A stretch of 64,000 nucleotides of DNA from positions 1 through 64,000 of the forward strand of contig DFQQ01000027.1 of assembly GCA_002377855.1 (NCBI GenBank), read 5' to 3'. The notes below the pieces were generated by a model. The model was not told where the DNA came from. It made no database searches and saw only the letters and a program-made list of their open reading frames with translations. Below are positions 41,675-50,852 of this stretch, in pieces (within the stretch, counting starts at the first letter, position 1; every line of letters starts with the position of its first letter). Source of the stretch: Acidovorax delafieldii. GTDB lineage: Bacteria > Pseudomonadota > Gammaproteobacteria > Burkholderiales > Burkholderiaceae_C. A program made the translations under genes and the position numbers.

Positions 41675-42138
41675 TGGATTACCTTGCCGTGAAATGGCTG
41701 CATATCGTGGCATCCACCTTGTTGTTTGGCACAGGAATTGGATCGGCGTTTTACTTGTTGACGGCGGTGGTCAGCCGGCAGCCGGCGTATGTCGCGCGCA
41801 TCACGCGTTGGGTCGTACGCGCCGATTGGATCTTCACAGCGACGACAGCTGTGGCCCAGCCCATCACCGGGGCTTGGATGCTTCGCAAGGCTGCCTGGCC
41901 TCTGGATGCCGCCTGGGTGACGTGGTCCATTGCGCTGTATGTAGTAGCCATGGCCTGCTGGATACCTGTGGTCTGGCTGCAGATGCGCATGCGTGATCTG
42001 GCTGGAGGCGCAGACCGGGCGAGCCAGCCTTTGCCAGCCGCGTTCTGGAGCTGCTTCCGGTGGTGGTTTGCGCTGGGTGTCCCAGCTCTGTTTGCCTTCT
42101 TGGCCATTTTTTGGCTGATGGTTGCCAAACCCACTTGA
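41671..42138 (+). CDS. DUF2269 family integral membrane protein
   Basis: 155 residues with four to five membrane helices. LAVKWLHIVASTLLFGTGIG, then TRWVVRADWIFTATTAVAQP, matches the DUF2269 pattern, including the His of HIVAS that may bind heme. Function is not established. It is translationally coupled (ATGA overlap) to the SDR-DoxX fusion gene, a pairing that suggests a membrane complex. Confidence 0.82.
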   Translation: MMDYLAVKWLHIVASTLLFGTGIGSAFYLLTAVVSRQPAYVARITRWVVRADWIFTATTAVAQPITGAWMLRKAAWPLDAAWVTWSIALYVVAMACWIPVVWLQMRMRDLAGGADRASQPLPAAFWSCFRWWFALGVPALFAFLAIFWLMVAKPT

Positions 42139-42151
42139 TGTCGATGGGGGG

Positions 42152-42736
42152 CTAGGCACGCAAGCGCTTTGTGCGGAAGGTCACTGACCACCGCAACTGT
42201 TTCGTCGGCGAAATGCAGTGCTGCCAGCCCCATCTCGCTTCGCCACTCAAAGCGTAAATGGAGCGGGGCGCAACATCGAGTTGCACCACTTTGCGCACTG
42301 CCGGAATGTCTGGATAAGGCCGCAGGCGCAAGATGGCGGAGCCGCCCAGAGACACTCCGACAATGGTCTCAAAGTCCGGGACATCTCGGTGCCAGCCCAG
42401 TGGTGTGCCCGGCGCGTACTCGGCCACCAGGGTGTGAACCAGTGCCCCAGGCTCCACCCCAAGCCAGTGGGCCACTCGGTCGCGTAATCCGTTCAGTCGC
42501 TCGTCCAGTGCGGCCGCAGGCAGGAGTTGGTTGGCGTCGAAGTCGTAGGACCCTCCAAAACTCATCACCCGTCGCCGGGCGACATATTGCTTGTACTGCG
42601 CGCCCTCCAATGGCAGCGTCTCAATCACAGAGGTCAGCTGTTTTTCCTCTGCGAGCCCCAAAAATTCTGTCTCGTACGTTAGGCCCTGGATGGGCGATCG
42701 AAACGGCTCGTCGCCAAACAGCAGCCCTTGCACCAT
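42152..42736 (-). CDS. AlkB-like 2OG-Fe(II) dioxygenase
   Basis: 194 residues from the ATG at 42736. The iron ligands H116, D118 (GWHRDVPD) and H173 (GWQHCISP) and the 2-oxoglutarate-binding arginines R182/R188 (LRWSVTFR) are in place, as is GVSLGGSAILRLRPY. AlkB-type enzymes remove alkyl groups from DNA, RNA or protein by oxidation. The subgroup resembles short AlkB homologues (ALKBH4/AlkD2-like) more than E. coli AlkB. It starts 10 bp from the stop of the patatin gene on the same strand, so they are probably co-transcribed. Confidence 0.88.
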   Translation of the reverse strand: MVQGLLFGDEPFRSPIQGLTYETEFLGLAEEKQLTSVIETLPLEGAQYKQYVARRRVMSFGGSYDFDANQLLPAAALDERLNGLRDRVAHWLGVEPGALVHTLVAEYAPGTPLGWHRDVPDFETIVGVSLGGSAILRLRPYPDIPAVRKVVQLDVAPRSIYALSGEARWGWQHCISPTKQLRWSVTFRTKRLRA

Positions 42737-42746
42737 GGCGTATCTC

Positions 42747-43775
42747 CTACGCTTGGGCCGTGCGGCGGGTCTGCGCAAATGGCCTCAGGTAACGCGTGGC
42801 AATGTCCACGCTGCAAGCAAGCCCGATCTTGCCAGCGTGCTCGCTCAGCCAGTCGTCACAAGCGCGGCGGCCTTCTTGCCGCAGCATCTCGAACAACACG
42901 CGCCCCACGGTGCGCTTCACAGAAGGTTCAGTGGTCACCGCGCCAGCGGGCTGATCTGGCAGGCTTACCACGTGCATGCGGATATGGGTGCCGGGCAGGT
43001 CGCGGCGAATGCCATCGATGGCCCGGAGTTCTGACACCAGCCCATTGACGGACGCCAGTTCGTTGATTCGGTTGAGAATGTTCTTGGCGGATTGAGGCGT
43101 TTCAGCGCGTTGCAGCGGCGTGAGCTCGACCAACAGGATGTCGGTGTCCATCTGGTCCTCATACAGAGGCCACAGGCTTGGATTCGCCACGTAGCTGCCG
43201 TCCCAGTACGCGTTCCCATCGATCTGTACGGCTTGGTAGGAAAACGGTGCACATGCGGAAGCCAAGAGCGCGTCGATGCTGATGTCTGAAGGCCCAAACA
43301 CACGCGGGGCTCCGGTGTTGACATCAACGGCATTGACAAACAGCGCGTTACCGGGGGTTGCGGCGCGCAGCAAATCTTCGTCGATTACCCGGTTCAGGAT
43401 GGCACGCAACGGTGCTGTCCCCAAAGGGTTGGTTTGATGCGGCGAAAAAAGAGGCAGTGCGTCATCCCAGATGCCCATCCCGGGCTTGCGCAGGGGCAGC
43501 AAGAGGAATGACATCAGCGCGCCCGCTTGCGCTATCTGATCCCACAGCTGAGCGAGGTGTTCCCTGGCGCCACCGCGCCCCCCTCGGGCCAGCCCCGTTG
43601 CGAGTGCCGCACCATTGAGTGCGCCCGCACTGCTTCCACTGATGCGGCCGATTTCAATATCTTCCTGTTCCAGCAGACGATCCAATACGCCCCAGGTGAA
43701 AGCGCCGTGGGTACCACCCCCCTGCAGGGCCAAGTTCAATGGCTTGGCGCTGCGCGCCCGAGTCTTGGTGGTCAT
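42747..43775 (-). CDS. Patatin-like phospholipase/acyl hydrolase
   Basis: 342 residues. Oxyanion-hole GGGTHG at 19-24, nucleophile elbow GSSAG with Ser49, and the catalytic Asp in the YWDGSYV motif near residue 200 make a complete patatin Ser-Asp dyad. No signal peptide, so it acts in the cytoplasm or is exported by another route. It probably hydrolyses phospholipid or other acyl esters, including storage-polymer-related ones. It is the first gene of a unit with the AlkB-like gene. Confidence 0.9.
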   Translation of the reverse strand: MTTKTRARSAKPLNLALQGGGTHGAFTWGVLDRLLEQEDIEIGRISGSSAGALNGAALATGLARGGRGGAREHLAQLWDQIAQAGALMSFLLLPLRKPGMGIWDDALPLFSPHQTNPLGTAPLRAILNRVIDEDLLRAATPGNALFVNAVDVNTGAPRVFGPSDISIDALLASACAPFSYQAVQIDGNAYWDGSYVANPSLWPLYEDQMDTDILLVELTPLQRAETPQSAKNILNRINELASVNGLVSELRAIDGIRRDLPGTHIRMHVVSLPDQPAGAVTTEPSVKRTVGRVLFEMLRQEGRRACDDWLSEHAGKIGLACSVDIATRYLRPFAQTRRTAQA

Positions 43776-43892
43776 GGATGTCCTTGAAACAGAGGTGGGT
43801 TGGCGGAACGTGCCGCCACAACTGTGAGCCCTGGCACCGCGCGAGCGCGAATGACTGGGCGGGCGAGTGGGGCGGGCGTGATGTTGTGGTGT

Positions 43893-44225
43893 TCACGCAG
43901 CGGGTCCAAACCCGAAGTAGGGCGATGGAGTGCCCGACCCTTGGGGCGCGTCTTCGTACTCTTCGCCCACGGGGCGGCGCGTGGAGGATGAATTTTCTGC
44001 AGTGGTCTGGCCCTTTCGCCGAGGCCCTATGTCCAGATCTTCGGTATCCCCTTGCAGTGCAAGCAAACCGTCCGCCATGGCTTGTCGGTAGGTGTCCCTT
44101 CCCTTGCTGGCCCTTTCGATCTCATCCCATGAACCGTCTTCGCCTTGTTCACTGAGCACCCACGTGAACTTGCCTGCGTGGGGCTCTTCCACGTGCACGG
44201 CAATATGGCGCAGTTCAAGGTGCAT
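43893..44225 (-). CDS. Hypothetical protein, conserved type
   Basis: About 110 residues from the ATG at 44225 (an ATG at 44237 is also possible). MHLELRHIAVHVEEPHAGKF, then TWVLSEQGEDGSWDEIERAS, is a folded-looking N-terminal half; the rest is hydrophilic and Pro/Ser-rich, ending PYFGFGPAA. No family recognised. It is divergent from the Ku gene, 140 bp apart. Confidence 0.55.
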   Translation of the reverse strand: MHLELRHIAVHVEEPHAGKFTWVLSEQGEDGSWDEIERASKGRDTYRQAMADGLLALQGDTEDLDIGPRRKGQTTAENSSSTRRPVGEEYEDAPQGSGTPSPYFGFGPAA

Positions 44226-44364
44226 GTGCCGCAGCATAGGCGCGGACGCACGTGGGTGATGGCCTGCAAATACCTACGGTTGCGGTAAGTCGCCGCCTAC
44301 AGACGGTTGCCAGCGCGACCCGCAGACTGCATTGCAGCGTGTTCATCGAGCGAAGAGGTCATCC

Positions 44365-45258
44365 ATGGCAACTGGTACACGCACCTTGTGGAAAGGTGCA
44401 ATCACTTTCGGGCTGGTCCATATCCCTGTGGGTCTTCACACAGCGGCCAGCGAACAGGGCGTGGACTTTGATTGGCTGGACAAGCGATCTATGGACCCGG
44501 TGGGCTACAAACGCATCAACAAAAGAACGGGCAGGGAGATCGATAAGGACGATATCGTCAAGGGCGTCAAGTATGAGGATGGTAAGTACGTCATCATCAG
44601 CCCGGAAGAAATCGAGGCAGTCTTTCCCAAGACCACCCAAACGATTTCCATCGAGCGATTCATTGACGCGCGGGAACTCCCGTTCATTTTTCTGGAGCGG
44701 CCTTACTACGTCGCACCCATCAATAAAAGCGACAAGGTCTATTCACTTCTGCGTGAAACCCTTTTGGCCACGGGAAAAATCGGGCTGGCCAAGGTGGTGA
44801 TTGCGACCAAGCAGCACTTGGCTGCGCTGGTTCCTTCGGGCTCCGCGCTGGTGTTGGCCTTGCTTAGGTGGGGAGATGAAGTCAAGCCTCTGGACTCGCT
44901 GGAGTTGCCGCCGGCCGGTCGCAGCACCGCCAGCGCTGCTGAGCTCAAAATGGCCAAGCAACTGGTGCAGGAAATGTCTGGCAAGTGGGACCCGGATGAT
45001 TTCAAGGACGAATTCCGGATCCAGGTCATGAAACTTGTAGAGAAGAAGGCCAAGGCGGGCGAGGCCAAAACAGTGCTGGAGGCCGAGGAAGACGCACCCC
45101 GTACGGGCGAGGTGATTGACCTGACAGAACTGCTCAAGCGCAGCCTCAAAGGCGGCATAAAGCCGGCCCCGAAACCTTCAGCAAAAACCCCTTCCAAGCC
45201 GGGTTCATCCCGAAGTGTTGCGGCAAAGAAAGCTGCCGCGCAAAAGAAGGCGGCCTGA
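44365..45258 (+). CDS. ku: Ku DNA end-binding protein for non-homologous end joining
   Basis: 297 residues; the ATG follows GAAGAGGTCATCC. The Ku core begins RTLWKGAITFGLVHIPVGLH and continues with ERFIDARELPFIFLERPYYV, GKIGLAKVVIATKQHLAALV and KWDPDDFKDEFRIQVMKLVE, all typical of bacterial Ku homodimers. A C-terminal Lys/Ala/Pro tail (from ~265, ending AAKKAAAQKKAA) is the usual DNA/LigD-contacting extension. The partner LigD is encoded 14 kb away at 59688 on the opposite strand instead of next door. Confidence 0.95.
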   Translation: MATGTRTLWKGAITFGLVHIPVGLHTAASEQGVDFDWLDKRSMDPVGYKRINKRTGREIDKDDIVKGVKYEDGKYVIISPEEIEAVFPKTTQTISIERFIDARELPFIFLERPYYVAPINKSDKVYSLLRETLLATGKIGLAKVVIATKQHLAALVPSGSALVLALLRWGDEVKPLDSLELPPAGRSTASAAELKMAKQLVQEMSGKWDPDDFKDEFRIQVMKLVEKKAKAGEAKTVLEAEEDAPRTGEVIDLTELLKRSLKGGIKPAPKPSAKTPSKPGSSRSVAAKKAAAQKKAA

Positions 45259-45329
45259 CGGCACCGCGGCCGCCACAGCGAGCGCCGTTTACCCAGGGCG
45301 TGACCCGTGCGGTGCGGCCGCTTTATCCG

Positions 45330-46496
45330 CTATCGTATTTGTCTGCAGGTTTGAGCGTCAGCACGGGCGTGGCGCACTCTCCACCACACCGCCGCTGCCA
45401 CCATGGTGACCGCAAACAGCGCGATGGCGCCGGTGTTGAGCGCTGCGCCAAGGGCCCGCCATCGCGGGTCGTGGAAGCCCCACACCAAACGTACCAGCAG
45501 CGAGAGGTGCAGCGCCGCAAGAGGCACGTAGAAAAACAGGCCGAACTCGACCTTGATGCGTGCAACGGCTGGAAGAATAACGGGAGCGTGGCCCAACATC
45601 ATGCTCACGATGAAGCCAAGCCCCAGCGCATGCAAAGCGGTATCGCGCAGGGGCAATCCGAGCGTGGTGCCCATCCAGGCCCACCCGGCCACTGCCAGCC
45701 AACCGTATCCTCCCAGCAGGCACACCGCCATGTAGCGTGCCAGCCCATGGGCAGATACCGTGCGGCGTGCAATGTCAAAGGCTCCGAGCCAGAGTGCCAA
45801 CAGCAGCAGCGACAAACCGTACAGCACGCCACCTACCCGCACCGACAAGCTGGTCAACGTAGCGCCGATACCCATCAACCCGAGCAGCAGCCCAAGCGCC
45901 CAATGGGAGCCGGGGCGCCGGCGCATCAGACGGGTCATCTCCAGGCGCTCGGCAGCGATGGTCATCACCAGGAACGCAAACCACCAGGGCAGGCTGGCGG
46001 GGTCACCCGGCCTGCGCAGGAACAGCACACTACCCATCAACCAGGCCAAGGCGCCGCAGAGCAACAGCAGTGTGTGGGCGGCGCGCTGGCGCTGCACCAC
46101 GACCACGTTCACGGCTGTGAAAAAAACGGCGGCCCCTGCTAGAAGCCATGTGGCAGCGGCAGTTGCATTGCCCAGGAGGCAGATTGCCCCGAGGCCGGAC
46201 GAAACGGGGGCTAGCCAGGCCGCACGCAGCTTGACAGCGACCGCACGCTCCATGCCGATAACCGTGCCCATGAATCCACAGATCATCAGCGCCCCATGCG
46301 TGACAGCGGCGTGGCCGGCCCAGCCTGCCAGTGGGAACAGCGGAGGCAGTGTCACCCCGGCCCGCACCAGCCCGCCAGTGACGCCACCCACCAACGCCAG
46401 CATGACCAAGATCAGTATCAGCGGAGCAACGGGGCGGGCACGGGCCGGCTCGGGCCTTGGCCGTGCACCAGCGTTCTGGTTGGAAGAGGTCACCAT
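45330..46496 (-). CDS. NnrS family membrane protein (second copy)
   Basis: 388 residues from the ATG at 46496. About twelve hydrophobic segments; AGWAGHAAVTHGALMICGFM, then GTVIGMERAVAV, and the late IVSMMLGHAPVILPAVARIK carry His residues and fit the NnrS family, though this branch is divergent from the one encoded at 13724. Its start overlaps the stop of the DUF59 gene, so both come from one transcript. A role in NO or nitrosative stress is inferred from family. Confidence 0.82.
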   Translation of the reverse strand: MVTSSNQNAGARPRPEPARARPVAPLILILVMLALVGGVTGGLVRAGVTLPPLFPLAGWAGHAAVTHGALMICGFMGTVIGMERAVAVKLRAAWLAPVSSGLGAICLLGNATAAATWLLAGAAVFFTAVNVVVVQRQRAAHTLLLLCGALAWLMGSVLFLRRPGDPASLPWWFAFLVMTIAAERLEMTRLMRRRPGSHWALGLLLGLMGIGATLTSLSVRVGGVLYGLSLLLLALWLGAFDIARRTVSAHGLARYMAVCLLGGYGWLAVAGWAWMGTTLGLPLRDTALHALGLGFIVSMMLGHAPVILPAVARIKVEFGLFFYVPLAALHLSLLVRLVWGFHDPRWRALGAALNTGAIALFAVTMVAAAVWWRVRHARADAQTCRQIR

Positions 46497-46822
46497 CCCA
46501 TGAACCGACGCGCCCGCTCGCTCATGCGTTCGGTGCTCCACGGCGGCGTCCACACCAGCTCGACCTGTATGAGCAGTTCCGGGGGCATGTCACGGTCCAG
46601 TTCTGTCTCGATTTCTTCAAGAATGACATCGGTGACGGGGCAAGCGGCAGAGGTCATGGTGACCCTGGCATTGAGCTTTCCGTCGGCCACGGTTACGCCG
46701 TAGATCAGCCCCACATCGACAACATTCAGCGCGACCTCTGGGTCGACCACGCGGCGCAGTGCGGTCAGGATGGGCTGGCGAAGTTCTTCGGGTCCCTCGT
46801 AGGGGTAGGGAGGCGTAGTCAT
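46490..46822 (-). CDS. DUF59/MIP18-type metal-sulfur cluster assembly protein
   Basis: 110 residues. ALRRVVDPEVALNVVDVGLI, then TMTSAACPVTDVILEEIETE, is characteristic of the DUF59 family (PaaD, SufT, MIP18), including the conserved Cys in TSAACP. These proteins assist Fe-S cluster insertion. Overlap with the NnrS-type gene suggests a function in repair of NO-damaged clusters or maturation of an NO-related enzyme. No clear ribosome site precedes the ATG at 46822. Confidence 0.85.
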   Translation of the reverse strand: MTTPPYPYEGPEELRQPILTALRRVVDPEVALNVVDVGLIYGVTVADGKLNARVTMTSAACPVTDVILEEIETELDRDMPPELLIQVELVWTPPWSTERMSERARRFMGW

Positions 46823-47101
46823 AGCGAATATGGGGTGCGCGTGTATTCAGGCCTTGCGCCCATGCGTGGACGGCGGTGGCATTCGTCCGTGCCAACAAGA
46901 GTTGCGCGCACCGGATGCGCAGATGAGGACCGGACGCGGGCGGCGGAATGCTGGAGCATGATCGATTCCCGAAAAGAATGCAGCTTGCCGATCATTATGA
47001 AGACATCTTCCTGAACGAGAGAAGTCCTTGGCGAGGGCTATCGGTTTGCTGTCAAGACCCGTGGCTGTCTGGTACGCGGGCTGGAAGGCATCCAAATTCC
47101 T
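46823..47101. other. Intergenic region upstream of the DUF59-nnrS unit
   Basis: 279 bp, no gene recognised. It contains GAATA...TATTC (about 46826-46848), a spaced inverted repeat just upstream of the DUF59 gene, which could be an operator but matches no consensus I can name. Confidence 0.3.
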
Positions 47102-47277
47102 CTAGGGACCCTCTGCACGAATCGGGCGGTAAGGGTCCAGTGCGGATCGGGATGGGCTGCAAGGCGCAAAACGCATAACGCAGCAATAGCCGTAGCTATT
47201 GCGAGTATTTGTAACGCAGCAGACCGCCCGATTGCGCAGATGCACGCGGCGCGGTGATTCGTGCAGGGGGTCCCTAG
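47102..47277. repeat. MITE-like dispersed repeat, copy B
   Basis: 176 bp with 22 bp terminal inverted repeats (47102-47123 and 47256-47277), 21 of 22 matching; the outer bases are CTAGGGACCC. The central stem AATAGC-CGTA-GCTATT is at 47185-47200. Reverse-complemented, the unit aligns along its length with 27274-27439. No coding capacity. It lies between the DUF59/nnrS unit and the second chemoreceptor gene. Confidence 0.8.
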
Positions 47278-47428
47278 GCAAGGCCTGGGGTGACACCTGG
47301 AGCCTCCGCACGCGGGCCTGCAGCACAAGCCGAGCTACACGGTGACCAAGGGCGATATCGGTCCCGTTTCCGCGCCATTCTTGCGGGTGCTGTGCCGCTG
47401 TTGAGTTGCGAAACTGCAGTGACGAACG

Positions 47429-48985
47429 TCAGGCAAGAGCTGTTTGTCTGAGGCGAAAACGGGAAATCTGCTGTTTGAGGGACTGCACCTGATCATCGAG
47501 GTTGTTCGTGGCAGCAGAGGTCTCCTCCACCAACGCGGCATTCTCTTGGGTGGCCTGATCGAGTTGCATCACGGCCTGGCTGATTTGATCAATGCCGTCA
47601 GACTGCTCCCTGGAGGCAAGGGCCACGTCCGCAGCGGTGGCGTTGACCCGCTCAATGGAGGTGACGACTTCCTGCACTGCCGCGCCGGCCTTCTCTGCCA
47701 ACTCCGTGCCGGCATCCATCTTTTCCGTGTTCGTCTGGATGATGGTCTTGATTTCTTGGGCTGCTTCGGCCGACCGCTTGGCCAAGGACCGCACTTCGGC
47801 CGCAACCACCGCAAAACCTCGCCCTTGTTCGCCGGCCCGGGCGGCCTCTACTGCTGCGTTGAGCGCCAAGATGTTGGTTTGAAAAGCAATCCCGTCGATC
47901 ACGCTGGTGATATCGCGAATGCGTTGGGATGAGTCATGCAGATCGCGGATCATTCCCACCACTTCCTGCACGCGCTGGCCCACGTCCTTCGCATGGGTGG
48001 CCGCCGTGGCAGACAGCTGGTTGGCGGTCTGGGTCATCTGCTGGTTGCCCTGGACAGATGCGGTGATCTGCTCCATGGACGCTGCTGTTTCCTCCAGCGA
48101 GCTGGCCTGCGCTTCGGTGCGCGCGCTCAGATCGAGATTGGCTGCCGCGATCTGCGACGACGCGGAGGCCACTTCCGTGGTGTTCTCCTGGACTCGCGCC
48201 AGCGTTATCGACAGGTGTTCCTGCATTGCCTTGAGGGATTCCAGCAGACGGGTGAATTCATGGTCTCCCTCTGCGTGAATGGGCATGGTGAGGTCGCCCT
48301 GCCCGACAGTGGCAGCAACTTTCATCGCATGCTGTAACGGACGCATGATGGCACTCACCAGCGAGCCTGCCAGCACCATCACCAAAATCACGGCCAATGC
48401 GCCAATCGCCAGGTTCAGCTGGTTTTGGCGCTCCATCTGTGCCGCCAAGCGGGTGCCTGAGTCGTTCGCAATCTTCAGCTGCAGCGCCTTGAGCTGGGTG
48501 ATGGGTTGGGCCAAGGCGTCAATGGCGGGGAGCACTTTCTGCTTGAGTTGCTGGCTTGCGGCGGCAGGGTCGGATTCCAGCATGTCGGCAGCAGCTGTAA
48601 AGGCCGCTACATAGGCGAGCCGCCGCGTCCGCATCTCCAGGAACATTGCACGGCCGTCAGCGCTTTGCAGCATGGGCTCCAGGCGTTTGAAGAGTTCGTC
48701 CAGTTGGGTTTTCAGGCGCCCCATGCGGCCACGCACTTCTGCACGCTCAGACGGCTCGATCACGAAAAGTTCAAGCGTATTGCGCGCGTTGGCTTTTGTC
48801 AGGCTGTCTATTTCAGCAACCAATTCAAGCTTCACCATGTCTTGCTCGACGATGCTTTTGACGGCCGCCTGGCTGCGTGCGTTGTTCAGCCATGCGATGC
48901 CCACCACTGCCGCCAGCAAGGTCAGCAACAAAAGGAAGGAAGCGATGAGTCGGCTTTTGATGCTGAAGCGGTCAAACCATTGCAT
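47429..48985 (-). CDS. Methyl-accepting chemotaxis protein (second)
   Basis: 518 residues. TM1 (~12-33, LIASFLLLLTLLAAVVGIAW), a four-helix-bundle periplasmic domain (~35-185), TM2 (~190-212, LNLAIGALAVILVMVLAGSL), HAMP, and a signalling domain with IDGIAFQTNILALNAAVEAA. It ends RFRLRQTALA with no CheR pentapeptide. Same architecture as the receptor encoded at 27604, but the sensor domain differs in sequence, so a different ligand is likely. Confidence 0.93.
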   Translation of the reverse strand: MQWFDRFSIKSRLIASFLLLLTLLAAVVGIAWLNNARSQAAVKSIVEQDMVKLELVAEIDSLTKANARNTLELFVIEPSERAEVRGRMGRLKTQLDELFKRLEPMLQSADGRAMFLEMRTRRLAYVAAFTAAADMLESDPAAASQQLKQKVLPAIDALAQPITQLKALQLKIANDSGTRLAAQMERQNQLNLAIGALAVILVMVLAGSLVSAIMRPLQHAMKVAATVGQGDLTMPIHAEGDHEFTRLLESLKAMQEHLSITLARVQENTTEVASASSQIAAANLDLSARTEAQASSLEETAASMEQITASVQGNQQMTQTANQLSATAATHAKDVGQRVQEVVGMIRDLHDSSQRIRDITSVIDGIAFQTNILALNAAVEAARAGEQGRGFAVVAAEVRSLAKRSAEAAQEIKTIIQTNTEKMDAGTELAEKAGAAVQEVVTSIERVNATAADVALASREQSDGIDQISQAVMQLDQATQENAALVEETSAATNNLDDQVQSLKQQISRFRLRQTALA

Positions 48986-49391
48986 GGTGTCAGTTCTCGA
49001 TAGTGGGGCGGCACATCTGCACGCCGTTTGTTCGCAAATGCGCTAGGCGAATGGTAGAGGGGAGTGACTGCTCTGTGAATACTCCCTAGGGCGTACCTGA
49101 GCTGGATCAAGCCGGGGCATATCGTTCGATGGAACTAGCGGACGGTGCGGTGACGGACAGTGCGCGGTGACGGCTGAGCAAGGTCAAGTCTTGACGCCCT
49201 GAGTCGCCTCAGCCATCGGTTCCGTCCTACCCAGGCACTGGTATTGCGCCGCTAAAGAAGCGCGTAGTTGCGTGCCACAGTGGCATGGCCATGCGTTCTA
49301 AGACCTCTTTTCTCTCTGCGCTGCAGTTCCGGCCGCCTTTTCGACCTGTCGGGTCAAAGCTCGGCTGCCACCCCCTAGGCCACGCTCGTGT
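48986..49391. other. Intergenic region between divergent MCP and MgtC genes
   Basis: 406 bp carrying the promoters of both flanking genes. Around 49140-49175 there is a short repeated GGTGCGGTGACGGACAGTGC-type motif. No gene was recognised. Confidence 0.3.
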
Positions 49392-49973
49392 GTGCACAGC
49401 CTTGTTTCGGGTTCCTTGCCAATTGCTGCGGAGACTGTCGTGACGGACTTCTGGAGCCAGGTTACGGAAACCATTTCAGCCGAATTTTCGGATGTGCCAG
49501 ATGCCGCGCAAGCAACGCGCATCGTGGTGCGCCTGGGCATGGCCGCCCTGCTGGGGGGGCTCTTGGGCTATGAGCGGGAACATGCGGGAAAAGCCGCAGG
49601 GGTGCGAACCCACATGCTGGTCGCCATGGGGGCTGCGCTTTTTGTGTTGACTGCAGAACAGGCCGGGGTCAAGCCGGCGGATAACAGCCGTGTGCTTCAA
49701 GGGATCATTGCAGGCATCGGTTTTTTGGGCGCCGGGACCATCCTCAAAGGTGATGCAGAGAGTCAAGTGCGTGGACTGACGACCGCCGCGGGTATCTGGT
49801 TGACTGCGGCCATTGGCGTGGCCACGGGCCTGGGGCGTGAAAGCACGGCGTTGCTCAGCACGGCGCTTGCTTTGGTAGTGCTGTGGCTCATTCCCAAGGT
49901 GTACGACGCGGCGGTACGGCCACGAAACGACAAAGAAACAGGCGGGGAGAAAGGGCTAGTGCGTGAGGAATAG
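49392..49973 (+). CDS. MgtC/SapB family membrane protein
   Basis: 193 residues if the GTG at 49392 is used; a GTG at 49440 would shorten it by 16. RIVVRLGMAALLGGLLGYER, then EHAGKAAGVRTHMLVAMGAA, and IIAGIGFLGAGTILKGDAES, then QVRGLTTAAGIWLTAAIGVA, are the hallmark MgtC segments. About five helices. Only the hydrophobic core is present, without the C-terminal ACT-like domain of Salmonella MgtC. Roles in Mg2+ limitation or acid/stress survival are known for the family. Confidence 0.9.
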   Translation: MHSLVSGSLPIAAETVVTDFWSQVTETISAEFSDVPDAAQATRIVVRLGMAALLGGLLGYEREHAGKAAGVRTHMLVAMGAALFVLTAEQAGVKPADNSRVLQGIIAGIGFLGAGTILKGDAESQVRGLTTAAGIWLTAAIGVATGLGRESTALLSTALALVVLWLIPKVYDAAVRPRNDKETGGEKGLVREE

Positions 49974-50150
49974 CCTGCGGGTGGTCTCGTCTGCGTTCGC
50001 TCAATGCCCGCCCTCTCTTCGCAGAGCGTAATCAAGTCGTTCCTTTTGGGAATAGTTATCAGTTACGCTATGCGAAGGGTAGACACTGACAACAGGCGTT
50101 GTCGCTCGGCAGCCGCATTGGCTGCCCTTTGATTCAGGAGACTCGGGTTC

Positions 50151-50582
50151 ATGCTCTGTTCGCTGGTTGCATGTGCGTTTTCATTTCACGTCGCCAGTTC
50201 AGGCGATCAGCGTGAGTCATGGTTCACCCTGGTGGGGGACCCGTCGGATTCCCACGCGGATTTGATTGAAGTGCGCCCTGAGCCCATGAATGCAGGGCGC
50301 CACGTGTTGCTGGACCTGCGTGTTTCGCGCAGCCACGTTCGCACGTCATTTGGTGGGCACAAGTTTCGCTCCTACACCGCTAAGGTCGCAGTCAATTGCG
50401 CAGCCCGCCAAGCTTGGTACCTTGCCCTGACCTACCACGCTCTTCCTCTTTGGCAAGGGCCCCCTGTTGTCCATGAAAGCTATGAAGAAGGGCAGGCCGC
50501 CGTGTTGTTCAAGGACGTACCGAATCAACCCTACAAGCGATTGATCAAAGCCGCGTGCAATACGCGCGCCGCTGCCGGGTAA
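50151..50582 (+). CDS. Small exported protein, hypothetical
   Basis: 143 residues. A short signal-like start (MLCSLVACAFSFHVASSGDQ) is followed by ESWFTLVGDPSDSHADLIEV, HVLLDLRVSRSHVRTSFGGH and KVAVNCAARQAWYLALTYHA. The pattern of two late Cys and a beta-rich body resembles surface-adhesin-E-like small secreted proteins of Burkholderiales, but this is a weak resemblance. A 7 bp hairpin (GGCAGCC/GGCTGCC, 50108-50126) lies in its leader. Confidence 0.55.
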   Translation: MLCSLVACAFSFHVASSGDQRESWFTLVGDPSDSHADLIEVRPEPMNAGRHVLLDLRVSRSHVRTSFGGHKFRSYTAKVAVNCAARQAWYLALTYHALPLWQGPPVVHESYEEGQAAVLFKDVPNQPYKRLIKAACNTRAAAG

Positions 50583-50852
50583 GCAGTTTTCGGGATGGGG
50601 CCCTGCGATACGGCACGCATGCGTGAAGGCCGCTCTACCAGGTGGTGAAGGTGCGCACCAAGCTGCACTTGTTCGGACGCTTTTGGTCCCAGACCAACCT
50701 TCTCTTGCGCGGGAAGCGACCGGTTACCGCACGCAAGCGGCGTCCTACAAGCTCAACAAAAAATACCCCACAGGGTCGAGAAATCTCCACCGCGAAACTG
50801 AATTCGTACTGGCGCTCGCTGGTGCATTTTTCAAACTGAATAGGAGATTGAA

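Noticed and set aside
46985..47015. Half-matching NsrR site (…GAAGACATCTT) upstream of the DUF59-nnrS unit
   Set aside because: Only one arm fits the consensus and it lies about 170 bp from the gene; not strong enough.
50108..50128. GGCAGCC/GGCTGCC hairpin before the exported protein gene as a terminator
   Set aside because: The following CTTTG is too short a T-tract; it may only be a leader hairpin.
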